In this document: piece after piece, positions 24,426 to 36,838 of the stretch
How the letters are laid out: each line of letters begins with the position of its first letter
How positions within the stretch are numbered: the stretch's first letter is position 1
Made by a program: the position numbers and the translations under genes
Notes under the pieces: generated by a model
Databases searched by the model: none
What the model was told of the DNA's origin: nothing
What the model saw: only the letters and a program-made list of their open reading frames with translations
Assembly: GCF_905220365.1 (NCBI RefSeq)
Contig: NC_061131.1
Coordinates: 2,046,001 to 2,110,000 of the forward strand
DNA: 64,000 nucleotides
DNA from: Vanessa cardui
Taxonomy: Eukaryota > Arthropoda > Insecta > Lepidoptera > Nymphalidae
Reading direction: 5' to 3'

Positions 24426-24685
24426 GCGACCCGCCCCGGCTACGTACGGGAATAATGCTTATATTAAATATATTATACAATTTGTTTATTATCGACATCA
24501 CATTAGAAACGTCTAAAATCATAAGTATTTCTTTATTAATTTGTCCAAGTATTATATACAAAAAGCTTCCTTTCGAATCACTCTATCTATTAAAAAAAAA
24601 CGACTTCAAAATCCGTTGTGTAATATTAAAGACCTAAGCATACATAGGGATTGACAGCGGTAAGCGACATTATTTTATACTATAC
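24426..24685 (-). mobile_element. Helitron-like element, inverted copy
   Basis: The left edge carries 'gcgacccgccccggctacgt', the reverse complement of the GC-rich hairpin terminus. The right edge 'cgacattattttatactat' mirrors the 5' start of the 4062 copy. Confidence 0.55.
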
Positions 24686-25289
24686 AATGATGATTAAATA
24701 ATTATTTACAGTGAAAACACCAATTCTGAACAGATTAATCATAGTCTCATTTACAAATATAGTTTAACGAGTTTTTAAAATAATCCTGATTTCTTTATTC
24801 TTGTCATCACTGCGTACATTCGTAGAGTACCAGATTATCCTGGAAAATGAGCAAGGTGGGAGAAATAAGGTTTTAAGGCAATTGTTTATAAAATGAAATA
24901 TTTAAGATGGCAAATATATAATATAAAAAAAGAACATCGCCATCATGAATAACATTTGTTTGTATTAGTAATTTAGAGGCACTAACGTGCTTAATCCTCC
25001 TAGGTCCTGTAATCGCCCTTTAACCAAGATTTATAGGTAAAGAAAGTGTGGTGTGTAAGGTAAAATTTAAATTGTAATTTATTGTAAGTAAATTAATACG
25101 AATGTAACTTTGAAATTTTTAGAAATAAATGTTTTTGGTAAACGCTATTGTTTCAATTATTCTACGCCTTTAATAACGATAGACGGTACAGAAATATTTT
25201 ACTGTAATAATTTTAATCTATTTCATTTTTATTTACGTAATTGAAATCGATAGATGGACTAAAAAATTTAAAAAAGTAAATTAACAAAT

Positions 25290-25665
25290 TGTTAACGTCC
25301 CAATTACGAAAAGGCCGCCTCTACGTTTTGAGGAGAATGTTTGGACTACCTCGCTGCTCCAATGCGGATTATAGGATACATCTGGTAGATTCTCATCGAG
25401 ATTTTCGTTCTGATCTTTTGGGGCTTTGAATGATTTCATGATGATGATATTACCACTACTTACGTCATGGTGATAAATCATGTGAATCTCACTTTTAATT
25501 CATCTAGTACTCGACGGTAAACGAAAACATCGAATAAAACTTCCATGCTTCGGATGCAAATCTGCCATTTATGTATCCATACATTAGCGAGGTAGTATTT
25601 TCCACAAGAAAGATAAAGCTGAAGCACAGTAGTGAGAAACTGATAGGCTGTTAGTTTATTCCTTT
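25290..25665. mobile_element. Two opposed, heavily decayed SINE family A pieces
   Basis: A minus-strand fragment (about 25290-25390, 'ggccgcctctacgttttgag ... gctccaatgcgg') faces a plus-strand fragment (about 25490-25660, 'aattcatctagtactcgacg' to 'gataggctgttag'). Both are far more diverged than the other copies. Confidence 0.55.
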
Positions 25666-27247
25666 AGCAAGCTTCACGTGTAGCTCAGACTTGCTTGTGA
25701 GTTAAAATAAAAGTCTGCCAAACTATAAGCCTGAGGGAAAATGAAACAAATAATTCCACGCAAATATTACCGGTAATGTTTTCATATAATTTTTTAATAG
25801 CCGAGGTGGAAAACGAGTGTCTATCAACAAATATTTAATAAAAGTATTTCAAATTCTTCATTTGAATTATGACTATTTAGGTCACTTTGATAAATCAGTA
25901 TCTATAATTTTGCTTAATCATCCTTTGCATATTTATCAATAAAAGTTTGGTGCAGGCAACGAACGTGTTTTTTCTAAGACATTATGAACTCAGCAATAAT
26001 TTGTGAAATATCCCATTATACTTGAGTGAGAGGATTCAAGTATAATCGGATATAACACTCACATTTCATTACATTTTTGTATGTAAGGAAATATATTATT
26101 ATTTAATGAGTTATTGTAGGTATAAGTAACAGCACAAGTCAATACTAATCGTCACATTTGAATAAGAGTTTAATAATTATAAATTAAGAAAGGAAGTGGA
26201 GAGGAGTAACACAGATTTTCTTCCCAGTTTTTTACTGTAGAATCTACTTTCCGTACCCGTACACTTACTAAATACTATACACTTTAAATTCGATTCAACA
26301 ATGTAATAGAACGATTCAAAAGTGCTTTTACGATCATACCATAAATAATTAAACTTTTGATAATTAAATTTAGCATCACAAAACATTTTTGTGCTTGTTG
26401 ATATGGGTTATTTTAATAAAAACCGTACCCATGAAGGCCGGTGTACACAACACTTGAACACGGAGGTCGTCAAACCTAAGGAATACGTAATGATTATACG
26501 CATGACAATGAAACTTATTCCAATCTTTTTGTAATACACTCCCAATGGATTATTAGGACGAGAGAATAGAGTGCACTATGGTTGACACTTTGTAGTAGTA
26601 GTTGCAGGCCTGTCCTAAATGTTTCCATATATCTCTTTCCAGTGTCTTTTGTCCCCAAACAGATCAACATCTCTGAGTGGAAACATCTCGCCATCTTTTA
26701 TACGGTCTTCCCTTTTTATTCCTTTCCTTTCCTTTCCTTTCCTTTCCTCTCTCGTTCTAATTACACTCTTGAACATTTTATGTTCATCGACTGTTACACA
26801 TCGTCAACATTTTCCAAGCAAAGAAGATTTTTAATGCGTCAATACGATATACGAAATATTAACGTTGGAGGTCTCCCTTCCTAGAAAAGCTTTAAGATTA
26901 GTCATTCCTCAAAAAAGGCCTAAAAAGGGGCATTGCGAATATATTTTTTAAAGTACATAATTATATTCAAGTTTTCAGAATACCATCACATTTATTCAAG
27001 CGGTACGTCAACTAATGTGAGGTCGGAGAACTGTCCATGTAAGGTACTTAAAAAAGTATTGATAATAATACCTATATGTTTTTATATAATATGTATATTA
27101 AGTTATTATTAGATAGCCAAGCGGAATCAGCGGCGAGTCATAATTAATCCTCAAAATAATGATTACAATTCCATGATTATATTTGATAAAGTGATAAATT
27201 TCGGATATCAATGATAATACATTGAAAATTCAGAAAATAAAATAATC

Positions 27248-27295
27248 CAGTTGCCGGTCAAACGGCTCGTGTCGTCGTCGCCTTCAAAGTCAAAG
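27248..27295 (+). promoter_or_regulatory. Candidate GATA-rich promoter and 5' untranslated exon of gene B
   Basis: Three GATAA-type sites lie within 40 bp upstream (about 27184-27216: gataaag, gataaat, tgataat). They are followed by an initiator-like CCAGTTG, a GC-richer stretch and a good donor CAAAG|GTAAGG at 27295/27296. Gene B's coding exon opens directly after an acceptor at 29370, so an upstream exon must exist. This is the best candidate I see, but the link is an inference. Confidence 0.3.
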
Positions 27296-27844
27296 GTAAG
27301 GCTTTTATAATAGGATTTTTTTTTATAGTGATATTAAAATAATTTTATATTATGTTAAAATTACACTACCTTCTCATATTTTTAATATCCTTTTAAGACA
27401 TTTTTGATAACTTAATACTTTATATATACATTCACACCACCCATCCACGTTACATTTGTGTTTTATTAAAAAACTTATTTTGTGTCGCATTTTTTTGCTG
27501 TCTGTACTCTTAGCCGTTTCACGCACACTAAGATATTTTGTAAGTACGAGGGTCACCCGTACTCATGCATGCATATAAAAATTCAACTTAGAAAGGTGCG
27601 ATTTCCTGTATAAATAAATCGGTATTAGTTATTATAAAAATATATAGTGTTTGTATATTTACTAAAACAGCTTTGTGAATATACAACAAATATATATGCG
27701 ATAATATTAAGACACCAAAGATCTCAGTCTGAGGTCCCTAGCATATATAGGTCAATTATTAAATATATTTTAAATGATATCTGATGACTAAAATGAGCTG
27801 TTTTTGCTTGCACTTAATATTTACGAATTTTACTTAGGGTCATC

Positions 27845-28020
27845 GCAACATATTTTCTTCTATACTGTCCTTTCTGACGTCATCTCACAAGTAACATTAT
27901 TTCCAGCCTTATCGTCTCACACAGGCCATCCTTCGTTTCTTTGGTTGTAACCTCTATATCCATTCAAGACCTTCTTCACAACATCGTCCACATTCCTCCA
28001 CTTAATAAAATCACATTCAT
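27845..28020 (-). mobile_element. RTE-like LINE 3' remnant
   Basis: It contains 'gacgtcatctcacaagtaac' and 'cacaacatcgtccacattc', matching the reverse complement of the tail seen at 54275-54535. Confidence 0.55.
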
Positions 28021-29370
28021 GGAAAAAAAAATATCTAATACCGATACTGCGTTTCTCTCGCATTTCATACGTTTAACCCCATTCAACTTACCTTAAAGCA
28101 TTACGTGGATAAAAACAACCGAGCATTACATTGCGTAATATTAATGACACTATTTATACTACATTGTAAAAACAACTCACTCGACCAACCATGAATCATA
28201 AAAGCCCGTTGTGAAACAATAGTAATGAATAATATCTATGTCATATTCGGCGGTTAAGTCGTTTGTCTCATTAAACAATAAAAAAGATATTTTTTTTCAA
28301 GAGATTAATGAATTTATGACACAGATATTAAACTTGATAACACATATGTATCTATATGTAGTATAGATTTAATCATTAAATATACAATTAGGACATTATA
28401 ATATTTTGTTCTTATGGAGGCTATCGGCATGATTCTAAAGTACAACTGGATCATATCTGGACTACCATATTATTGTAGAATCATTGAATTTCTTCAACTA
28501 CTAAAAAAAAGCTTCCAACTAAAAAAAAATGTTATCTATCTATTTTTTATATAAGTTCTGCGCTTAAATAGGGAAAATATATACATTTAAAATTTTATAA
28601 TGAATTGATTCACGTGCAATGGTGCACTTATCGACAATGGTTCGGTCACGTTTCATACGAAATTATCTATAATTTTTTAGAAATTTGTTATATAGTATCA
28701 AGGTTAAGTTATTTATTATCAGAACTTTAGCAAATCTAAAAGATAATAATATAATAATCAGTCGGCATTCATTACCGTTATCTTCTTACATGTACTGTCG
28801 ATATTTGAACGTAAATTAAATTGAAGATATTTTATATACATCAACTGTTTTGGAGCATTCGGCAATATTTATGGCAACTTTATTTCCATAAGAATTATTA
28901 ACATCAAGGACTTTAAATGTATACAAATAAAAGTTAAAACTAATTATTGCATAAACCATGACCGTGCTGATTGGTGGCTTGAATGCTACCAGTACTTCCC
29001 CGTTGAATCGCAATTCCGATCCTCTGAGGAAAAAATTAACCATCTCCCCTGTCTCTACTTAAAATGATAAGGCTAATTAGTTTTGCTAAGCGATAGCCTA
29101 GTCTTGTCTTTGAGTTCATTTGAATAGGGACCAAAAACTCATCAAATGTATGTTCAACCAGCAAAAATCAAAACTGAGTTTTTGTGTTCCAGTTTGAATG
29201 ATTATTGAGCCAGTGTAAGACATAATGGACATTATATTTTAGCTCACAATTACAGTGCATTGGTGATGTCAGGAATATTTAATATTTCTTACAGCACTAA
29301 TGTGTATAGGCTTACTAACTTATTATCTTAGTGGTGGTGTATGGAATCAAAATGAATGATTTATTTCCAG

Positions 29371-32300
29371 ATGGCGACCTTAAGATTCTTCGTCCTATCG
29401 GCGGCTTTTATTTGCGCAAATGCGCTATTAACTCCACCGGTAACGAGAAACACAATTTTTCTAGATGAAAAATTAGAAGGTCAAATATTCGAAAATATAG
29501 ACGAATATGAAAAGATCGCTAAGAATAATGTTCAACTGAACTACCGACTACCGACGACTACTCGTCCGATCCACTACAACCTTCTATGGGCGGTTGACAT
29601 AGAAAGGTTTATGCTTACTGGTAGAGTTGAAATTCAGCTGGTGGCCACTCAAGATAATGTGAGCGAAATCGTCATTCACTCCCATGAGCAGAACATTAAT
29701 TTAGTTCAATTGCTACAAGGGACTACAGCGATTGCTCAGACTTATGTTGCTGATCCTGAATTGCAATTTTTAAGAGTAAGACTGACGACTGGATCTTTGC
29801 AATATAATCCACAAACTCCTGTTACATACACACTTATTCTTGAATTCGATTCTGAATTAAGAAATGACATGTATGGAATATACAGGAGTTGGTTTAGAAA
29901 TACGCCTACCCAAACCGCCGTGAGGTAAGTTATCAAGCTATGACGTTTAATCAAAGGAAATCGACTTTATAGAAATTTCTTCATATAACTTTCTTGTCGT
30001 AGCTGGATGGCATCTACACAATTCCAAGCAACTTCAGCTCGGTTTGCCTTCCCTTGTTATGACGAACCGAGATTTAAGGCTACCTTCGACATTGTCGTCA
30101 GGCGTCCAGTTAATTACAGAAGTTGGTCGTGTACGAGAATCAGAGAAACACGCAATAGTGCTATACCGTGAGTATTAAAGAAACCGATACGATATTGTTT
30201 AAACGTTTGTATACTATATGATTGATAGAAAAATCTTCATCATTAACAAAACGATAATTTTATAGAACGCAACTTATTTATGTTTTAGTAACTACCAAGA
30301 AGATGTCTACAACACTACACCTTTGATGTCAACATATCTACTCGCCCTCGTCGTTGCTCAATATGAATCAATGTCCATTACACAAAACAATATTCTCACC
30401 TATGAATTGATTGCAAGACAATCAGCTATCAACGAGGGGCAAGGAAATTATGCCTTGACGGTCGGCCAGCTTCTTACGGAAAGCATGAATGTTCACACTG
30501 GAATTGAATATTTCAGTACACACCCTAACCTAAAAATGACTCACGCCGCCATTCCAGATTTCTCAGCTGGAGCTATGGAGAACTGGGGTCTGATCACATA
30601 CAGGTAAAGAGACATTATCAAAGTTTAGTTTCAGGCAATTAATAGACGATAGGCTTATAATCGTTTGAATGCAAATTTTAAAATTTCAATTACACGTTTA
30701 CAATGGCAGTATGGCTGTGTCCTGGTTTAGATTTCCTGGATATAATTATAGGTCTAAATCTCTTAGATATCAGATTTTGGAGCCACATCGATTGTGTAAC
30801 AAACAATTTATAATCGTGCTAATTTGTATTCTATCAGTGCATTCCAAATGTTAACTAAAAATCATACCAAATTATTTTGTCTGTATCATGGATATCGCAA
30901 TAAATCTGATTATTAATATCAACAGGGAAGCCTATTTGATGTACGACCAAAGCAATACAAATGATTACTTCAAACAGCTGATCGCTTACATTTTGTCTCA
31001 CGAAATCGCTCACATGTGGTTCGGTAACTTGGTTACCTGTGAATTCTGGGATAGTTTATGGCTTAACGAGGGTTTTGCCCGATACTATCAATACTTCCTG
31101 ACTCACTGGGTAAGTTATTACAATGATTATCAAAAAATGTAATTTATTTCAATGGTAACATTTTATAGAGAATATAATTTTCAGGTCGAAGATTACATGG
31201 GATTAGACAGTCGTTTTATTAATGAACAAATGCATACCGCATTATTGTTTGATTCATCAGAATCAGCCCACCCATTGACTAATCCCAATATTGGTAGCCC
31301 TGCGTCAATCCGTACTATGTTTTCTACTATATCATACAATAAGGGTGCTGCTGTTATTCGGATGACAGAACATCTCCTTGGTACTCCAGTACACACTGAC
31401 GGACTTCGTAGATACTTAAATGCACGGTATATACTTTTCTAGTCATTTTCGTCATAAGGATTAACGTTTTAAATATTCTACTATATAATGAGTAAATCAA
31501 ATTTCAGCCGCTTCGATATTGCAGCACCAATTGACCTCTTCCGAGCACTCGAAACGGCCGGTATTACAGCTGGCGCTCTTTCACAGTACGGCAACTTCTC
31601 ATTGGTCGAATACTATAGAAGCTGGACTGAGCAAAGCGGACATCCTATCTTAAATGTTCAAGTGAATCACCAGACTGGAGATATGATCATTACTCAGGTA
31701 ACAAAAACTAAAAGTATATACAGTAGGTAAATTTTCAACCAAGGTTGCCTCTGATTTTTGAGCTTGGAACTTATTCCAATATGCTATCCCAATGCGATTT
31801 TGTAAAAATATATGGCAAAGTTACATGCGAGATATGAAGGTTCCCTCCCAAATTTTCCTTCAACACCACAAAGTGTTTTAATTATAAACATATGAAAATT
31901 CAGGTGTGCTTATCTTGATCTTCGATTCAGATGTTTTAACCAATGTTCCACTTAGGTGGTATGATAAATTGTAGACAGAAAAATTAAGCTATTTTTTTAA
32001 ATATATGAACTATTTTTCAGCGTCGTTTCAGCATTAACACCGGATATGCCGCCTCGAACTTAAACTACATTATTCCCATCACATTTGTGACCGCTGCTAA
32101 CCCTAACTTCAATGACCTCAAACCTAGTCACATCCTCAGCAGTACAGTAACTGTTGTGAACCGCGGCTCAACTGGAGATCAATGGGTCATTTTCAACAAA
32201 CAACAGACCGGTATATAATATAATTGTTTACTTTCAATCTTATCTAAAATCTTGTTATTCACGTGTGTGTTGTTACCGTGAACAATTCTTCTATTTATAA

Positions 32301-35300
32301 TGTCTGTGTTTTTAACATATGAATTTTGGTCGTTTCAGGTTTCTACAGAGTAAACTATGACCCATATACTTGGGATCTAATCGTTGTAGCATTACGTAGT
32401 GCAAACAGGACATTGATTCACGAATACAATAGGGCCCAGGTTGGTTGAATAAATTTTTTTTTAATCTCATATATATTGTTAAGATTTGAATTTGAATCAA
32501 TGATTAATCAATTTTTAGATCGTGGACGATGTCTTCCAATTCGCTCGAGCTGGTCTTATGTCGTACAGCAGAGCTTTCAATATTCTCTCCTTCCTTGAAA
32601 ATGAGACTGAATACACGCCATGGGTCGCTGCGCTGACTGGCTTTAATTGGCTTAGAAACAGGCTTGCTGGCACTACTTACCTTACTCGATTGGAGGTATA
32701 GTATACACTGTATACATGATATGTTGATGATACGTTGTGATTATTATGTTTCCTTTTTTCATTAATTTGAAGTAATTACTAAAGTAGTACGTATATCTTT
32801 TATGAATTATGGAAAATTATGATGATGATATAATGAATTTTATTTAATTTGTTTTTTACAGGCTCAAATAAGTCGGTGGGCAACAAACGTGATGTCCCAA
32901 TTGGGTTATACGCCAATTGCGAATGAGAGTTTCATGAGGTCATACCTAAGGTACCAATTGGCGCCTTTAATGTGCAACCTGAACGTGGCCGCCTGTCGTA
33001 CTGCAGCTTCAACTCAATTCCGTGCGCTTGTCACCAGCGCCACCCCGTGAGTATTTTTTTCTTTTTTTAAATTTTAAGTAAGTTTCTTGGTGGTAGGGCT
33101 CTGTGTAAGTCTGTCTGGGTAGGTACCACCCACTCATCAGCTGTTCTACTAAACAACAGTACTTGGTTTTTTTTTTTTTTTTTTTTTATGGAATAGGTGG
33201 CAAACGAGCAGGAGGCTCACCTGATGGAAAGTGACTACCACCGCCCATGGACATCTGCAACACCAGGGGGCTTGCAGGTGCGTTGCCGGCCTTTGAGAAA
33301 GGAGTAGGCTCTTTTCTTGAAGGTTCCCATGTCGTATCGGTTCGGAAAAACCGCCGGCGACAGCTGGTTCCACAGAGTGGTTGTGCGAGGCAGAAAATGT
33401 CTAAGAAATCGCGCTGTTGTGGATTTTCGGACATCAAGATGGTGCGGGTGAAACTTAGAATTTTGACGAGATGTCCGAAGGTGAAATTCAGCAGCCGGGA
33501 TTAATCCGAACAATTCCTCGGAACATTCCCCGTGAAAAATTCGGTAGAAGATGCAGAGTGATCCAACATCTCTACGCAAAGCCAAAGGATCAAGGAGATC
33601 GGAAAGGGCTTGATCGTCGATAATTCGAGCCGCTCTACGTTGGATGCGGTCAAATGGAAGGAGCTGGTACTGGGGAGCACCCGCCCAGAGGTGAGAGCAG
33701 TACTCCATGTGAGGCCGAATTTGCGCCTTGTAAAGTTTTAGGCGATGGGCCGACGTGAAGTACTGTCTCGCCTTGCTGAGCACACCGAGCTTCTTTGAAG
33801 CCAATTTGGCTTTGCCTTCCAATTGACCGCGGAACTGAACGAGGCTCGAAATATCAACGCCAAGTATTCCGATACTACCTGTAGCGGCTATCGGGATGTT
33901 CTCAAATCGTGGAGATACGACAAATGGTGTTTTTTTAGCGGTTAACGCGCAAACTTGCGTCTTTTTGGGGTTGAAATGGACTAAATTTAGCCGGCCCCAG
34001 TTCGAGACTTCGTTTAACGAAGACTCGATTTCAGACACAAGTTTGTTCCGGTTTTCTTCGATGTTTTCCCGAGAAATATTAGCGCGGCCGGTGTATAAGG
34101 TGTCAACGGTACTGTCGTCTGCATAGCAATGAATGTTCCCGATTTGCAACAAATCATTGATATGCAGAAGAAACAGAGTGGGTGATAGGACGCAGCCTTG
34201 TGGAACACCAGCATTGACGAATTTTAAGTCAGAGCATGCACCGTCGACAACGACCTTGATGCTCCGATCTGCCAAAAAGCTGGTAATCCAATTGCATAAT
34301 TTCCCGGGAAGCCCATAAGAAGGAAGCTTCGAAAGAAGCGCTTTGTGCCATACGCGATCGAAGGCCTTCGCTATGTCCAAGCTGGCTGCTAATGCCTCCC
34401 CCTTGCTCTCAACTGCTTCAGCCCACCTGTGAGTAAGGTAAACTAGAAGATCACCGGCTGAGCGACCCCGACGGAAACCGTACTGGCGGTCACTAATCAG
34501 CTGATTCTCCTCTAGGTACCGCAGGAGCTGGCAGTTAATAAGGGACTCCATTATCTTGGAGAGCAAGGAGGTGAGGTGTACTTGGTATTGTTGTGTTCGG
34601 GTTCGAAGGGACATAACATCTTAGTCCCAAGGCTATGAAAGGAATGTTTAATATTTCTTACAGCTCCATTGAATATGGACAGTATTAACCACTTAATATT
34701 AGGTTGCCCGCCAACCAATAGCATAAAAAAGTAAGTAAAGAGGCATTGGTCCATTTCATCAAAATATACATAAAACGAGCATCATAACGTAACAGATAAA
34801 GCTCTGAGTATAATGACTATTAAATCATTCAAATTCCAAATACACAATAAGGCCAAAAATTTTTAAGAAAAGTTATTTAAGAAGTTTTTATATGAATAGC
34901 TTTACATTTCTTCTGCAGGGTTCCTGTGAATAGTCGTAACTGGGTGTACTGCAATGGTCTTCGTGAAGGAAGTACCGCTGACTTTGATTTCCTCTTCAAT
35001 CGTTATAATACACACAATACTTACACTGAAAAGATCTTACTTCTTCAGACTCTTGGATGCACACCTCATGCGGTATCACTTAACAGGTAAGAAAGCAGTG
35101 TTGCAAAAGAAATGTATATTATAATGTAAGTCAAGAATAACAAAAATAAAGCGTTTCTTAAGTAGTTTATCCTTAAAGTAAGTTAAATATAAAGAAATAA
35201 AAGTAAATATTATTTGATTTGAATATAAGTAATAATTATGATAACTCTATTTCTTAATTCTTATAAATATGTTCCTGTAACCAGAGATTCATATGGGTAG

Positions 35301-36838
35301 ACTTATAAAATAATTTACATAAAAAGTAGACCTAAAAAGTAGGCATAAATTAAATATTGAATAAAGTCTGTGATTCAAATATGAGAGTACATTTATAAAA
35401 TTTGCGCGTTAAATAAGTATATTTAATCAATGATATTGTTTATAGGTTCCTGAACGAAATCGTTACGGAAAACTTTGTTATCCGTCCTCAAGATTACAGC
35501 GTAGCATTCAACAGCGCTCTCAACGGCAACGAAGGAAATACTCGTATTGTCTTGGACTTCATTCAAAACAACTTACAAGCTGTTCTCAACGCGTAAGTGG
35601 AATTGACCAATTATTATTAAAGGGTGAATTTACACGAGTGAATTGATATAATAAGGTTGATTGGCTATCTAACGGTTATACATTTTATTTCAGTTTCGGT
35701 TCTGCATCTCCTTTGACATCAGCAATTTCAAGATTGCGCACTGTTGCTGATATCACTCAGGTAAATAGTTCGAAATTTATCACGTCAGTTTGGTAGTATG
35801 TAATATCTTTATTCGAGAGGATTTAATAGTCCTCAGTAGATTACACTGTTTTTGTCGTCGAAGTGATATAAAATAAATATCAAAGTGATCAATCTCAAAT
35901 AATTTGTAATCATTGATCAGAGACCAATGACCAATCGCAAACACTGGCCTGTATGTTTTAATTTACATAACCTGATGGGACAGCAATTAAAGCCAACTGA
36001 AGATATATCAGACGTGGTTTATAACTCTGTTTTCTGGACTCGCTACTGTATATATGAAAACGAAATTAATATATTTTACACCGATTTTGGTTTCAAATCC
36101 CAGACGGAATGTACGCAGATGTCGAGTTAAATAATTATAATTATGGACAAATTTCATCAACAACAAACAACAAAAACAACAGCCTGTAAATTCCTACTGC
36201 TGGGCTAAAAGCCTCCTCTCCCTTTGAGGAGAAGGTGTGGAACATATTCTACCACACTGTTCCAATGCGGGTTGGTGGAATACACATGTGGCAGAATTTC
36301 TATGAAATTTGTCACATGCAGGTTTCCTCGCGATGTTTTCCTTCACCGCTGAGCACGAGATAAATTATAAAGACAAATTAAGCAAATGAATCAGCGGTGC
36401 TTGCCTGGGTTTGAACCCGCAATCATCGGTTAAGATGCACGCGTTCTAACCACTGGGCTATCTCGACTTTTTTCATCAAGTTAATCAAAATTAATTTACA
36501 GTTTTATTTTTTATTCTTTTTAGTTCCAAACGTGGGCTAACCAAAATCAAGTCGCTTTGGGAGAGTATTATCAAGGAGTCATTGAGAGCACTGAATCTGT
36601 ACGCCAGAGTCTTCTATGGGTCGATACGGTCCAGGATGACCTAGACGACTACTTCGTCAATGGTGACTCGGTCGTTTCAACCAGTACAGTGACGGAACCA
36701 CCGGTGACTACACCCGTCACAGTTGCACCACCGCAGTTGGTCGAACCTGAATCACCCAACCTACCTGATTCAGCGATAACATCAGTGCTATCAGTTACAG
36801 CACTTTTATTAGCATTTGTTGTTAATGTTTTTGTATAG
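29371..36838 (+). CDS. Aminopeptidase N, GPI-anchored type, class 1-like (gene B)
   Basis: Exons: 29371-29924, 30003-30167, 30289-30603, 30926-31109, 31185-31426, 31508-31697, 32021-32210, 32339-32439, 32519-32695, 32862-33046, 34919-35086, 35446-35592, 35694-35760, 36524-36838. They total 3000 nt and 999 aa. The start ATG follows the acceptor directly. A signal peptide (MATLRFFVLSAAFICANA) is followed by the M1 N-domain from YRLPTTTRP. GAMENWG begins at 334, the Zn site HEIAHMWFGNLVT has H370, H374 and E393 with base E371, and the catalytic Tyr is Y457. The C-terminus has a Thr/Pro-rich stalk (EPPVTTPVTVAPP), then a polar D-S-A and a hydrophobic tail with the look of a GPI-anchor signal. The sequence style (IFLDEKLEG near the N-terminus, GFNWLRNRL) matches lepidopteran APN class 1 by memory. 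The donor after exon 8 is the weak GTTGGT. The role expected from the family is peptide trimming at the midgut brush border. Confidence 0.93.
31745..31975 (-). mobile_element. Decayed SINE family A in intron 6 of gene B
   Basis: Recognisable blocks remain ('ttggaacttattccaatatg', 'ttttccttcaacacc', 'attataaacatatgaa', 'gattcagatgttttaacc'), but many positions are mutated, which marks an old insertion. Confidence 0.5.
33085..34740 (+). mobile_element. Dispersed repeat B copy split by a LINE (intron 10 of gene B)
   Basis: The left part (33085-33167, 'gtagggctctgtgtaagtct') and right part (34578-34740, 'ttgttgtgttcgggttcgaa' to 'gcccgccaaccaatagcat') make one element when the LINE between them is ignored. 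Confidence 0.8.
33168..34577 (-). mobile_element. 5'-truncated LINE with RT-domain reading frame and 9-bp target duplication
   Basis: The minus-strand frame from 34577 to 33235 is open for about 447 codons. It shows an RT fingers start (LLSKIMESLIN), YGFRRGRSAGD, the palm motif LDIAKAFDRVWH, GVPQGCVLSP, the catalytic CYADDSTV, and a C-terminus with TLWNQLSPAVFP and a Y-S-F-L-K-G-R-Q motif. The poly(A) tail appears as a T run at 33167-33187. GTACTTGGT is duplicated at 33159-33167 and 34578-34586. The Met at 34614 belongs to flanking DNA. The element is a Jockey/CR1-type non-LTR element by motif style; endonuclease and ORF1 are missing, so it is dead on arrival but has an intact RT frame, implying recent insertion. 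Confidence 0.92.
36161..36470 (-). mobile_element. SINE family A, full length, 9-bp target duplication (last intron of gene B)
   Basis: The copy is complete from the AAC-repeat tail to the head 'gggctatctcgact'. TTTCATCAA is duplicated at 36152-36160 and 36471-36479. It ends about 50 bp before the final exon of gene B. Confidence 0.9.

Larger units (their letters stand above)
21349..29370. other. 8-kb spacer between genes A and B, repeats only
   Basis: The first possible polyadenylation signal for gene A is AATAAA at 21779-21784. Beyond it I find SINE and LINE pieces (listed separately), a (CTTTC)n run at about 26720-26748, a LINE tail on the minus strand at about 27845-28020, and a degenerate LINE-tail fragment at about 29190-29330. 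About 24690-25280, 25670-26710 and 28030-29190 hold AT-rich DNA in which I see nothing further. A possible 5' untranslated exon of gene B is proposed at 27248-27295. Confidence 0.6.

Noticed and set aside
26713..26748. Pentanucleotide run as a CRISPR or satellite array
   Set aside because: It is a short CTTTC microsatellite without spacers; CRISPR arrays are not expected in this nuclear genome.
34587..34614. Met at 34614 as the true N-terminus of a reverse transcriptase
   Set aside because: It lies outside the LINE, beyond the target duplication at 34578-34586; the LINE is 5'-truncated inside its RT domain.
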